DNA of 64,000 nt, taken from contig NZ_QLLO01000002.1 in assembly GCF_003259525.1 (NCBI RefSeq), forward strand, positions 124,001 to 188,000, read 5' to 3'. Shown one piece after another: positions 53,045 through 61,642 of this stretch. The stretch's first letter is position 1. Each line of letters begins with the position of its first letter. The notes beneath the pieces were generated by a model, which ran no database searches, was not told the DNA's origin, and saw nothing but the letters and a program-made list of their open reading frames with translations. The position numbers were made by a program, and so were the translations under genes. Origin of the DNA: Olleya aquimaris (GTDB lineage: Bacteria; Bacteroidota; Bacteroidia; Flavobacteriales; Flavobacteriaceae).

Positions 53045-53638
53045 CTAAAACTCGTCTGCAATGGTATTTAACGTTTCGTAAACAAGATGTGTGGGCATGC
53101 CAACTACATTAAAAAACGAACCTTCTATACCAACAACACCTATTTGACCAATCCACTCTTGGATACCATAAGCACCAGCTTTATCTAAAGGTGAGTAGTT
53201 GTTTATGTAGTGCCAAATCTCATTATCTGTAAAGTCTTTAAAAGTAACTTTTGTCACAGCGTTTACTGTTTTTTGATAAATTTTTGTACGTATGCAAACC
53301 GAAGTAATCACCTCGTGTGTTTGATCACTCATGGCTTTTAGCATTGCAAAAGCCTCGTCGTTATTTCTAGGTTTACCTAAAGCAGTATTTTTATGCCATA
53401 CTATAGTATCGCTAGTCACCAGAATATCATTGTCTTTTAGCTCATCTAAAAAGGGTAAGGATTTAAGTTGAGCTAGGTAATCGCTAATTTCAAAATGAAG
53501 AAGTTTATTTGGGTACTCTTCTTTAACTTCTTTTAATCGGACTTCAAAGTCTAGACCTAAGTCTTTAAAAAATTGTTGACGTCTGGGCGATCCTGATGCG
53601 AGTATAATATGACGGTCTTTAAGTTTTTCTTTGAGCAT
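53045..53638 (-). CDS. maf: Maf-like nucleotide pyrophosphatase
   Basis: This 197-residue protein has the Maf signature: ILASGSPRRQQFFKDLGLDF near residues 12-31, the DTIVWHKNTALGKPRNNDEAFAML block near 78-101 and GSFFNVVGMP toward the end. Maf proteins hydrolyse non-canonical or UTP/dTTP-type nucleoside triphosphates to monophosphates and may affect division. It lies between the UbiA-type prenyltransferase (5-base gap) and the lipoprotein gene. Confidence 0.93.
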   Translation of the reverse strand: MLKEKLKDRHIILASGSPRRQQFFKDLGLDFEVRLKEVKEEYPNKLLHFEISDYLAQLKSLPFLDELKDNDILVTSDTIVWHKNTALGKPRNNDEAFAMLKAMSDQTHEVITSVCIRTKIYQKTVNAVTKVTFKDFTDNEIWHYINNYSPLDKAGAYGIQEWIGQIGVVGIEGSFFNVVGMPTHLVYETLNTIADEF

Positions 53639-53643
53639 AGTTT

Positions 53644-54576
53644 TTAAGTTAGTCGGTAAATAATCATCGATAACATACCTAGCAACATCACTAATTTAAG
53701 CAAATTGCTAATAGTTTTGAAGTCTTTTTTATGCTCTGCTGTAAACAATTTTATAGCTATGTAGATTAAAGGTCCAACAACCGTTACAATAAAATATACA
53801 ACAACAATTTTTTGCATAAATAAAAATGTTGCTAAATAATAGACTAACACTACAATTGCTAATAATGTTATTGCAAATGCTATTTTGGCTGCTCTGTCTT
53901 TGCCTAATACAATAGGAAGGGTTTTAAGTTGCGCTTTATAATCTCCATCTACATCTTGGATGTCTTTTACAATCTCTCTAATTAATGATATTATAAAAGC
54001 AAAAATGGCATAATCAAAAAGCACCTCTAGCATTGACGATTGAATAAATTGGTTTTGAGGTGTAATGGCTGGATATAATTCAAAAACTCCAACTATCATC
54101 AGGCTTAGACCAACTAACATGCTTATAATAATATTACCAACTAATAGCATGTGTTGTAAAAAAGACGAATAAATATAAAGTAGAGCAGCTATAATAACAA
54201 AAATGGCAAAAAAGCTACTAACACCTACAGTGTGCGATAAGTAAAACCCTAAAACAACTCCAATGACTGTAAAAGCCATATAAAAGTTGTATCCTTTTTC
54301 TGTGGTAATATGTTGACCAATAATTTGTTGTTTAGGTTTATTGATTTTATCTGCGTCAACATCAAAAATATCGTTTATAATATAACCGCCTGCTGCAATA
54401 CAAAGTGTAGAAAGCATTAATAATACAAATTGAAAGTGTGTTAATGTAGTAGATACAAAAACTTGTTGACCACCTATTAGCATACTTAACGAAGGGAATA
54501 ATGCATATTTTATTAAAACTTGTACTAATGCAATTAGTAGTAAGTTTTTGTACCTAATAAGTTGGAGTAGTTTCAA
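53644..54576 (-). CDS. UbiA-family prenyltransferase (geranylgeranylglycerol-phosphate type)
   Basis: This 310-residue protein has about eight membrane helices and the two Asp-rich UbiA motifs: NDIFDVDADKINKPKQ near residues 70-85 and DIQDVDGDYKAQLKTLPI near 207-224. Bacteroidota homologues are annotated as geranylgeranylglycerol-phosphate geranylgeranyltransferase; the true substrate has not been shown here. It could supply an ether-lipid or a quinone-like isoprenoid. It sits between the KdsC-type phosphatase gene and maf, a block I recall as conserved in flavobacteria. Confidence 0.82.
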   Translation of the reverse strand: MKLLQLIRYKNLLLIALVQVLIKYALFPSLSMLIGGQQVFVSTTLTHFQFVLLMLSTLCIAAGGYIINDIFDVDADKINKPKQQIIGQHITTEKGYNFYMAFTVIGVVLGFYLSHTVGVSSFFAIFVIIAALLYIYSSFLQHMLLVGNIIISMLVGLSLMIVGVFELYPAITPQNQFIQSSMLEVLFDYAIFAFIISLIREIVKDIQDVDGDYKAQLKTLPIVLGKDRAAKIAFAITLLAIVVLVYYLATFLFMQKIVVVYFIVTVVGPLIYIAIKLFTAEHKKDFKTISNLLKLVMLLGMLSMIIYRLT

Positions 54577-54617
54577 TTTTGTGTTGGTTTAAGTTGATGG
54601 TTAATTATTGGATGGTG

Positions 54618-55148
54618 TTAAAACGTTTGTGCATCAAAATCGCTATCCCATTTGTCTTGCACTTTTAGGACTTGTTCGATAACATCTCTTACACAACCTT
54701 CGCCTCCTAATTTATGCGAAATATATTTTGAAATACGCTTGACCTCCGGAACAGCATCTTGCGGACAAGTAGCCATACCAACCAATTTTAAAACTGGCAC
54801 ATCTGGTATGTCGTCTCCCATATATAATACGTGTTCAGGTTTAATTTGGTTATTGTTAATATACTCTTCAAACTGAACTATTTTTTTATGAGCACCTAAA
54901 TACACATCTTTTACACCAAGATGTTGCAAACGCATTCTTACACCCTCGTTTGTGCCTCCAGAGATAATGCAAACATTAAATCCATGGTTTAGAGCTTGCT
55001 TCATAGCGTAACCATCTTTTACATTCATATGTCTTATCATTTCTCCTGAAGTAGTAATGGTAACCATTCCGTTAGTTAGCACACCATCTACGTCAAAAAT
55101 AAATGTGGTTATTTGGTGTAGGTATTCTTTATAGCTTTTAGTGTCCAT
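54618..55148 (-). CDS. KdsC-type HAD phosphatase
   Basis: This 176-residue HAD enzyme has the phosphatase motif FDVDGVLTNG with catalytic Asp19 and Asp21, a conserved Lys-Asn/Thr region (ISGGTNEGVRMRLQHLGV), and motif IV MGDDIPDVPVLKLVGM, all like 3-deoxy-D-manno-octulosonate 8-phosphate phosphatase. It would remove the phosphate from KDO-8-P during lipid A core synthesis. The protein is tetramer-sized and cap-less. Its start overlaps the end of the DUF2520 gene by 11 bases, implying coupling. Confidence 0.85.
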   Translation of the reverse strand: MDTKSYKEYLHQITTFIFDVDGVLTNGMVTITTSGEMIRHMNVKDGYAMKQALNHGFNVCIISGGTNEGVRMRLQHLGVKDVYLGAHKKIVQFEEYINNNQIKPEHVLYMGDDIPDVPVLKLVGMATCPQDAVPEVKRISKYISHKLGGEGCVRDVIEQVLKVQDKWDSDFDAQTF

Positions 55149-55896
55149 GTGTTTTCTTAATTGATGAGGTTAGCAGTTTGTAAATGGCTTCGTGATGTTG
55201 ATTATCCAGTAATTTTAAATGTCTTTTTATAGTTTTTTTATCGTTACGCTTAGCTGGACCTGTTTGTGCCATATAAGGTGATACATCTTGAATTTTTCTA
55301 GCAGTTTCTGTAATTAATGGTTTTAAAATATCAAAATCAGCGCCATGTTTTTCGGTAATCTCATGAGCAACTCTGTAAATCTGATTGGTAAAATTGTTAA
55401 CAAAAACAGCTGCTAAATGTAAAGCAGGTCTTTGATCTGGATTTACTTTATAGGTTTTACATCCAAGAGATTCGCCTATTGTTTTAAGTAACTTGTAATC
55501 TTGTTTTCTAAGCGTTTCTATACAAATAGGTACAGTAGTAAAATCTAAATCAACCGTTTTGCTAAAGGTCTGTAATGGGTAAAATACGCCTCTAAAATGT
55601 TTTTTATCAATATCATACAGGCTTGCGCTACCAGAAGTGTGTACCACTAATCGTTTGTCAAAGGGTAAAGCACTACTTAACGCTTCAATTGCATCATCAC
55701 TAACTGCAATGATATATACATCTGCATCAGCTAATTGATTAAGGTTGTCTGTGATATTTACTTCATTTTTATAACTGTCAATTGTTTTTTTGTTTCGGTT
55801 ATACCATTGCACAACTTCTATGTTAGAAGGGCTTTTAAAAGCTTTGTAAAGGTGTGTGGCAACGTTTCCTGCGCCAAGCAAAACTATTTTAATCAT
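55138..55896 (-). CDS. DUF2520/Rossmann-fold dehydrogenase-like protein
   Basis: This 252-residue protein has an N-terminal Rossmann dinucleotide site (VLLGAGNVATHLYKAF near residues 4-19), a strand with VYIIAVSDDAIEAL, HTSGSASLYDI and a C-terminal DUF2520-like helical domain (LHLAAVFVNNFTNQIYRVAHEI). Related proteins group with 6-phosphogluconate or 3-hydroxyisobutyrate dehydrogenase-type enzymes, but no specific substrate is known. It heads the KdsC/UbiA/Maf run on the minus strand and diverges from the truncated haemoglobin gene. Confidence 0.83.
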   Translation of the reverse strand: MIKIVLLGAGNVATHLYKAFKSPSNIEVVQWYNRNKKTIDSYKNEVNITDNLNQLADADVYIIAVSDDAIEALSSALPFDKRLVVHTSGSASLYDIDKKHFRGVFYPLQTFSKTVDLDFTTVPICIETLRKQDYKLLKTIGESLGCKTYKVNPDQRPALHLAAVFVNNFTNQIYRVAHEITEKHGADFDILKPLITETARKIQDVSPYMAQTGPAKRNDKKTIKRHLKLLDNQHHEAIYKLLTSSIKKTHGH

Positions 55897-55954
55897 ACTG
55901 CTAAAATACTAAGAAAATACAGAATTAAAATAACAAAGTTTATCTTTGTGTAAG

Positions 55955-56365
55955 ATGAATAGAAAAACAATTAGTACTAGAGATGATGTGACTTTATTGG
56001 TCCATGAGTTTTACAAAAAAGTAAGAGTTGATACGTTATTAGGACCTATTTTTAACGATGCAATTACAGATTGGGATACGCATCTAGACCATTTAGTTAC
56101 GTTTTGGGAAACGAGTTTATTTATTGGTAAAAAACTAAAAAACAAATATGAAGGAAACCCACTAGAAGCACACGTAAAAGTAGATAAAACGTACAATCAT
56201 ACAATTACCGAATTACATTTTGGTGTGTGGTTAAACTTATGGTATGCAACCATTGACCAGTATTTTGAAGGTGAAATTGCAGATAATGCTAAGCGACGAG
56301 CCAGAAAAATGGGCACTTTTATGTACTTGAAAATTTTTGAAGCCAGACAAAATAATAAACCTTAA
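55955..56365 (+). CDS. Truncated haemoglobin, group III
   Basis: This 136-residue globin begins at the ATG at 55955; an upstream TTG at 55946 is less likely because it falls on a TATCTTTG -7-like element at 55941-55948. Group III features are VHEFYKKVRVDTLLGPIFND, LDHLVTFWETSLF and the proximal His in TELHFGVWLNLWYATID. Group III globins are short and bind haem in bacteria that live with nitric oxide or low oxygen; function is uncertain. If the -7 element is real, the transcript would start close to the ATG. Confidence 0.88.
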   Translation: MNRKTISTRDDVTLLVHEFYKKVRVDTLLGPIFNDAITDWDTHLDHLVTFWETSLFIGKKLKNKYEGNPLEAHVKVDKTYNHTITELHFGVWLNLWYATIDQYFEGEIADNAKRRARKMGTFMYLKIFEARQNNKP

Positions 56366-56450
56366 TTTTAACACAAGATTTGGATGTTTTTGAGGAATTA
56401 AAACCAACAAAAACAATTATCTTTGCACGAGCTTAAAAAGGCCTATTATT

Positions 56451-59400
56451 ATGCAAAATAAAATTGCCAAAATCCTATTTTCTACACGATTAACCTCTAT
56501 TTTATTTATTGTATTTGCTGTAGCTATGGCTACGGGAACTATTTTAGATAGAAATATGGACACCTCTCCAACGCCTTACACCAGAAATTTAATATACAAT
56601 GCGTGGTGGTTTGAAGCTATTATGGTGTTTTTTGTAATAAATTTTGTTGGAAACATTTTTAGGTTTAGGTTGTTGCGTAAAGAAAAATGGGCAACGTTAA
56701 TTCTGCATTTAGCTTTTATTTTAATTATTGTAGGAGCTGGTATTACACGTTATTTTGGTTTTGAAGGTATGATTGCTATTAGAGAAGGAGAAACAGAACA
56801 TGCTTTTTTGTCTCAAAAAACTTACATTACTGCATACATTGATGGCGACTATAAAATTGATGGTGTTCCACAACGTTTACCAGTAGAGGCTGAGGTAGAT
56901 TTTTCTCCACGAATGGAGAATAGTTTTAACCTAGATGTAAAATATAACCAAACTCCTGTTAGTTTTGAGTTAACCGATTTCATACAAGGTGCAGAAATGG
57001 ATATTGTACCAGATGAAAACGGTGAAAATTATCTTAAAATTGTAGAAGCCAGAGGTAATAATCCGCATAACCACTTTTTAAAACAAGGAGAGGTTGAAAA
57101 CATACATAATTTACTAGTGTCCTTAGATAAGCCCACTCCTGGTGCTGTAAATATTATAACAACAGATAAAGGGTTGATGGTTGAGTCTCCTTTTGAAGGC
57201 GAATATCTACAAATGGCTACTATGACCACAGGAACTTTGGTAAAAGATAGCATCCAGCCTTTAATGTTGCGTTCAAGATACGTTATTGGAGATATGCAAT
57301 TAGTGTTTCCTAAGCCAGTAGTAAAAGGTACCTTTGATGTGGTTAAAAAATCATCTTTACTAAAACAAGATGAAAACGCTGTAGTATTAAATGTAACAGC
57401 TAATGGAGAAACTAAAGAAGTAAAATTATTAGGAAGCCAATGGTCTAATAATCCGTTTAAGCAAATACAAGTTGGTGGATTAGATATTGCTTTAAAATAT
57501 GGCTCTAAAGTATTAGAGTTACCGTTTGAGATTAAGTTAAACGATTTTATAGCCGAAAAATATCCAGGTACAGAAAATAACTATTCGTCTTACGAAAGTA
57601 AAGTGACTGTTTTAGATCAGGAAGAAGGCGATTTTGACTTTCATATTTACATGAATAATATATTGGATCATAGAGGATACCGATTTTTTCAAGCAGATTT
57701 TGATAAAGATTTAAAAGGAACCATACTGTCTGTTAATCATGATTTTTGGGGAACTTGGGTAACTTATGCTGGTTACTTTTTATTGTATTTTGGGATGATG
57801 GCCATTTTATTTGCTAATCATACAAGATTTAGAGATTTGCAGAATGGATTGGAAAAAGTGAAAAACAAAAAAGCTAAGTTAACAGCAATGTTTCTGTTAT
57901 GTTTTGGTTTGTTTGGTTTCGCTCAAGACAATCAGCACTCAGAAAACGATGGACATGGTCATGAAAAAACAGAACGTAAAGTGGCTTCAAAATTTCAAGT
58001 AGATTCTATTTTAAAAGCTAATGTCGCACCTAAAGAACACGCAGACAAATTTGGTAGAATAGTCATCCAAGATTTAGATGGACGTATGATGCCTGTAGAT
58101 ACTTATGCATCAGAGCTGTTACGTAAACTAACTAAGTATGAAACTTACGAAGGGATGACTGCAAATCAGATCTTTTTAAGTATTCAAGAAAGTCCGATGT
58201 TATGGTACAACGTACCTATTATTTACATAAAACCTAAAAAAGCAGATTCTATTAGAAAAGTTATTGGTATACCACAAGACCAAAAGTTTGCAAGTTTACT
58301 AGACTTTTTTACCGATGATTTTAAATACAAATTAGACCCTTATTTAGAGGAAGCTTCTGCAGTAAAGTCACAAACAGGAATACAAAAAGAGTTTTTAGAA
58401 ACTAACCAACGTGTTAACCTATTAAGTAATGCAATTGAAGGTAGATCGTTAAAAATTTTCCCTGTTCCAGAAGATGAAAATAATACTTGGATTTCACCTT
58501 TTGAATATAAAAATGAAGGGTACAATCAAAAAATAAATGACAGTACCTATGGAAGTTTTATAGGTTCTGGTTTTGATTGGTATTTATACGCGCTTAACGA
58601 GGCTAAACAATCTGGAGACTTCACTAAACCAGAAAAACTTTTAAACGCTTTTAAAACTTCGCAATCTAAAGTAGGAGCAGAGGTCATGCTTAGTGATGAT
58701 AAGATTAATGCCGAAATATTATATAATAAATACGATGTCTTTAAAAAGCTGTTTAGTTGGTATTTATACGCTGGTACTTTATTGTTTATTCTGCTTATTT
58801 GGCAAATCTTTAAAGACGGAAACAAGTGGTTAAATACAAGTGTAAGGGTATTTAAATTTATTATTTTAGGATTGTTTATTATACATACCCTAGGTTTAAT
58901 TGCACGATGGTATATTTCTGGTCATGCACCTTGGAGTGATGCTTATGAGTCTATGATTTATGTTGCGTGGGCAACCATGTTTTTTGGTTTGGCATTTGGT
59001 AGAAAAAGCGATTTAACCTTAGCGTCTACCGCTTTTGTTACAGCAATGATTTTAATGATAGCACATTGGAATTGGATGGATCCAGCTATAGCTAATTTAC
59101 AGCCTGTTTTAAATAGTTATTGGTTAATGATACACGTAGCGGTAATTGTAGCTAGTTATGGACCATTTACCTTAGGGATGATAATTGGATTAGTCACTTT
59201 AGTGTTAATGATTTTAACCAATAAAGACAATAAGTCTAAAATGGACTTAAATATTAAAGAGCTAACCATAATTAACGAAATGGCTTTAACCGTAGGTTTG
59301 GTTATGTTAACAATAGGTAATTTCCTTGGTGGACAATGGGCTAATGAGAGTTGGGGAAGATATTGGGGTTGGGATCCAAAAGAAACTTGGGCATTAATTA

Positions 59401-59663
59401 GTATTATGTTGTATGCGTTTGTAATACATATGCGTTTAGTACCTGGTTTACGTGGACGTTGGTTATTTAATCTAATGTCTGTACTTACCTTTGGAAGTAT
59501 ATTAATGACTTATTTTGGAGTGAACTTTTACCTATCTGGATTACATAGTTATGCTAGTGGAGATCAAATATTAAGCTTCCAGTTTATTGCTGGTACACTA
59601 GTAGTAATAGCTATTATAGGTTTTTTCTCTTACAGAAAATATATTCAGTATTATAAAAAGTAA
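56451..59663 (+). CDS. ccsBA: Fused cytochrome c maturation protein CcsBA (ResB-ResC)
   Basis: This 1070-residue membrane protein joins the ResB/CcsB part (four membrane helices with a large periplasmic domain, residues about 1-470) to a CcsA part. The CcsA segment carries the tryptophan-rich WWD motif WGRYWGWDPKETWALISIML near residue 970, with conserved His residues for haem transfer (ISGHAPWSDAYESM near 825, HWNWMD near 870). System II proteins ligate haem to CxxCH in apocytochromes. Two c-type proteins are encoded in this window. A TATCTTTG -7-like element is at 56418-56425. The gene ends at a strong terminator. Confidence 0.92.
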   Translation: MQNKIAKILFSTRLTSILFIVFAVAMATGTILDRNMDTSPTPYTRNLIYNAWWFEAIMVFFVINFVGNIFRFRLLRKEKWATLILHLAFILIIVGAGITRYFGFEGMIAIREGETEHAFLSQKTYITAYIDGDYKIDGVPQRLPVEAEVDFSPRMENSFNLDVKYNQTPVSFELTDFIQGAEMDIVPDENGENYLKIVEARGNNPHNHFLKQGEVENIHNLLVSLDKPTPGAVNIITTDKGLMVESPFEGEYLQMATMTTGTLVKDSIQPLMLRSRYVIGDMQLVFPKPVVKGTFDVVKKSSLLKQDENAVVLNVTANGETKEVKLLGSQWSNNPFKQIQVGGLDIALKYGSKVLELPFEIKLNDFIAEKYPGTENNYSSYESKVTVLDQEEGDFDFHIYMNNILDHRGYRFFQADFDKDLKGTILSVNHDFWGTWVTYAGYFLLYFGMMAILFANHTRFRDLQNGLEKVKNKKAKLTAMFLLCFGLFGFAQDNQHSENDGHGHEKTERKVASKFQVDSILKANVAPKEHADKFGRIVIQDLDGRMMPVDTYASELLRKLTKYETYEGMTANQIFLSIQESPMLWYNVPIIYIKPKKADSIRKVIGIPQDQKFASLLDFFTDDFKYKLDPYLEEASAVKSQTGIQKEFLETNQRVNLLSNAIEGRSLKIFPVPEDENNTWISPFEYKNEGYNQKINDSTYGSFIGSGFDWYLYALNEAKQSGDFTKPEKLLNAFKTSQSKVGAEVMLSDDKINAEILYNKYDVFKKLFSWYLYAGTLLFILLIWQIFKDGNKWLNTSVRVFKFIILGLFIIHTLGLIARWYISGHAPWSDAYESMIYVAWATMFFGLAFGRKSDLTLASTAFVTAMILMIAHWNWMDPAIANLQPVLNSYWLMIHVAVIVASYGPFTLGMIIGLVTLVLMILTNKDNKSKMDLNIKELTIINEMALTVGLVMLTIGNFLGGQWANESWGRYWGWDPKETWALISIMLYAFVIHMRLVPGLRGRWLFNLMSVLTFGSILMTYFGVNFYLSGLHSYASGDQILSFQFIAGTLVVIAIIGFFSYRKYIQYYKK

Positions 59664-59684
59664 TATTGGTAAATTAAGGATATA

Positions 59685-59716
59685 AAAAAAACTCACTATT
59701 TCTAGTGAGTTTTTTT
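59685..59716. terminator. Bidirectional rho-independent terminator
   Basis: A 14-bp stem (ACTCACTA with TAGTGAGT, extended by A/T pairs) closes a 4-base loop. It lies between the CcsBA gene and the convergent T9SS-like gene, with A- and T-tracts on each side. Confidence 0.9.
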
Positions 59717-59738
59717 ATTTGTAGTTGTTTTATTATTG

Positions 59739-60623
59739 TTAGTTGTTAACCACTATTTGCTTTACAAATGTTTCATTTTCTGTTACAACATGTAAAATTA
59801 AGTTTGTGTTTTCTGTGGTTAAGTTTATAGTAGCTTCTTCGCTGTTAATGTTACTTAAAGACTGAATTAAACTTCCATTATAGTCATAAGTATGAATTTC
59901 TAAAATCTTATTTTTCTTATGACTTTTAATTTTAAGTTGGTTTAAACCTTTGATGTATTTTACTTTTACTTTTTTGTTTGTTACCTCAGTATTAGTATCG
60001 TTTGTTGTATCATCACTATCACTAGAGTTATCTGTAGTGTCACTAGAATCAGTAGTATCAGAAGTGTCAGTATCATCAGTCGTATCAGTATTATCTGAAG
60101 TATCATTATTATCTGAAGCTGGTTGAGAGAAAGCAATATAAAAACGATCTAAATAGTCTTCAGCATTTATTGTCTCTGTGTAAGCAGTGTCATTAATTTT
60201 TGTGTAAGTATCTAAAAGTGCATCGTAAATAAAAACTTCAATATCAGTATTAAAATTTTCTAAAGAGGTCAACTCTATTGTTGCAGTTCCTGCTACTTCA
60301 TTAAATAGACCAAATAAGTATTGCTTCGTGTTGTCAAAAGCTCCAACACCTTGGATTACATATCTATTGCCTTCAATTAACCAATTTAAATCGTTAGCAA
60401 AAGGCTGACTTACAGTAGCGTCATATCCATAATCTACTCCGTCTGAAGCTGCATTATCTGATGTAAAACCTAATACAAGTTCTCTTATTGCACCATTAGG
60501 TGAGGTGTAATCTAATCTTATGATTTGAACAGAATTAACTGCTGCGCTATTATTGTTAGTGTTTGTTGCAAAAATAGGGTTGCAAAATATTAGAGTTAGT
60601 AGAAGTAAAGTAATTTTTTTCAT
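59739..60623 (-). CDS. Secreted protein with Asp/Ser/Thr linker and T9SS-like tail
   Basis: This 294-residue protein has a signal peptide (MKKITLLLLTLIFCNPIFA), a beta-rich N-terminal domain (SVQIIRLDYTSPNGAIREL, GYDATVSQPFANDLNWLIEG), a 45-residue linker made almost only of Asp, Ser, Thr and Asn (residues about 170-218) and a C-terminal domain of about 70 residues (KGLNQLKIKSHKKNKILEIH, YNGSLIQSL) resembling a short T9SS type A domain. It should be exported to or beyond the outer membrane. The N-terminal domain has no family that I recognise. It faces the small-TM/mscL operon across a 238-base spacer. Confidence 0.7.
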   Translation of the reverse strand: MKKITLLLLTLIFCNPIFATNTNNNSAAVNSVQIIRLDYTSPNGAIRELVLGFTSDNAASDGVDYGYDATVSQPFANDLNWLIEGNRYVIQGVGAFDNTKQYLFGLFNEVAGTATIELTSLENFNTDIEVFIYDALLDTYTKINDTAYTETINAEDYLDRFYIAFSQPASDNNDTSDNTDTTDDTDTSDTTDSSDTTDNSSDSDDTTNDTNTEVTNKKVKVKYIKGLNQLKIKSHKKNKILEIHTYDYNGSLIQSLSNINSEEATINLTTENTNLILHVVTENETFVKQIVVNN

Positions 60624-60720
60624 GATAAGGGATATTTATCGGTTAAAGGGTTATTTTCTTCGACTAAGATACAGAGTATTTTAAATAATCACCATTAACT
60701 ACATATTTTTTCGATGAAAT

Positions 60721-60782
60721 ACACAATATTTTGTGTTTGTTATTTAAATAATCGATTAAAAGTAAATAACATCGATTAAAAG
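60721..60782. promoter_or_regulatory. Palindrome and direct repeat in divergent intergenic region
   Basis: The 238 bases between the divergent T9SS-like gene and the small-TM operon hold a palindrome at 60721-60736 (ACACAATATTTTGTGT, 6-bp arms) and a 12-base direct repeat ATCGATTAAAAG at 60751-60762 and 60771-60782, repeated at 20 bases, about two helical turns. Such pairs are typical regulator-binding layouts, but no protein is known to bind here. No gene fits in this spacer. Confidence 0.4.
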
Positions 60783-60861
60783 ATATTTTATTACAATTCA
60801 TTCACTTGATTTGATATCATTTAATTATTTGTTAACTTGTTAAAAATTATAAATCAGATTA

Positions 60862-61050
60862 ATGGAATACATTAAAAATTTTGGAATAAGCAACTTGTTA
60901 TTATTGGTTTTATGCCTAGCCATTATATTGGTTGCAGAATATTTATTTCTTCAAGGAGACCAACTTCATGGTATTTTTATAGGCTTATGGGCGCCAACAT
61001 TGTTAGGTGTAATGATATATATTAAATTAGTTAATAATGGAAGGAGATAA
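60862..61050 (+). CDS. Small two-TM membrane protein
   Basis: This 62-residue protein has two membrane helices (about residues 11-30 and 38-55) and a short basic end. I do not recognise a family. The last 14 bases overlap the start of the next small membrane ORF, so the two are coupled. The divergent spacer upstream holds possible operator repeats. MscL is encoded downstream. Confidence 0.65.
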   Translation: MEYIKNFGISNLLLLVLCLAIILVAEYLFLQGDQLHGIFIGLWAPTLLGVMIYIKLVNNGRR

Positions 61051-61144
61051 TATAGTATTATGGTTTTCTGTTATTGTCTTTCTATGTGTATTTGCATGGG
61101 CATTTGCAATGGTTAGAGCCTATAATAAAACTCGTAATCAATAA
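61037..61144 (+). CDS. 35-residue single-TM protein
   Basis: This short ORF (MEGDNIVLWFSVIVFLCVFA, then WAFAMVRAYNKTRNQ) has one clear membrane helix and a basic end, a convincing topology. It starts inside the last 14 bases of the previous small membrane gene and ends 49 bases before mscL. The arrangement, two overlapping short membrane proteins then MscL, suggests a small-membrane-protein operon; the length is too small for a family call. Confidence 0.6.
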   Translation: MEGDNIVLWFSVIVFLCVFAWAFAMVRAYNKTRNQ

Positions 61145-61193
61145 AAAGAGTTGCTAGTTTAAAGATGTTTTACAAGTAATAAATTTTTTCAGA

Positions 61194-61640
61194 ATGAAAT
61201 TTTTAAAAGAATTTAAAGAATTTGCTGTAAAAGGCAATATGATGGATATGGCTATTGGTATAATAATAGGTGCATCCTTTAATAAAGTAATTGATGTTTT
61301 AGTAAAAAAAGTGTTTATGCCACCTTTATCTTTAATGACAGATGGTTTAAATTTTCAAAACAAACGTTATGTGTTAAGAGAAGAGGTTGTAAATAGTAAA
61401 GGCAAAACAACCACTGAAGAGGTCGCTATATATTATGGTGAATTATTTGAAGTTATACTAGACTTTATAATTATTGGTATTACTGTATTCTTAGTGGTTA
61501 AGGCTATGAATAAATTACGCGATAAGTCTCAGGATGTTAAAAACAAAACGGTTAAAACACCAAAGGATATTGAGTTACTGGCTAAATTATCTGACTTAAT
61601 GGAAGAGCAAAACGCTTTATTAAAAGCCTCAAAAAAATAG
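61194..61640 (+). CDS. mscL: Large-conductance mechanosensitive channel
   Basis: This 148-residue channel matches MscL: the start MKFLKEFKEFAVKGNMMDMAIG, the pore-lining TM1 (IGIIIGASFNKVIDVLV), a periplasmic loop of about 35 residues, TM2 (FEVILDFIIIGITVFLVVKA) and a charged C-terminal helix. The loop (around SKGKTTTEEVAIYYG) is longer than in E. coli (136 residues total) and is charged. It opens under membrane tension to release solutes. It is preceded by two short membrane genes and followed three bases later by a very basic small protein gene. Confidence 0.95.
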   Translation: MKFLKEFKEFAVKGNMMDMAIGIIIGASFNKVIDVLVKKVFMPPLSLMTDGLNFQNKRYVLREEVVNSKGKTTTEEVAIYYGELFEVILDFIIIGITVFLVVKAMNKLRDKSQDVKNKTVKTPKDIELLAKLSDLMEEQNALLKASKK

Positions 61641-61642
61641 AT

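Noticed and set aside
59994-60135. Possible CRISPR or tandem-repeat array
   Set aside because: The repetitive DNA is simply the codons of the Asp/Ser/Thr linker; there are no equal spacers or conserved palindromic repeats.
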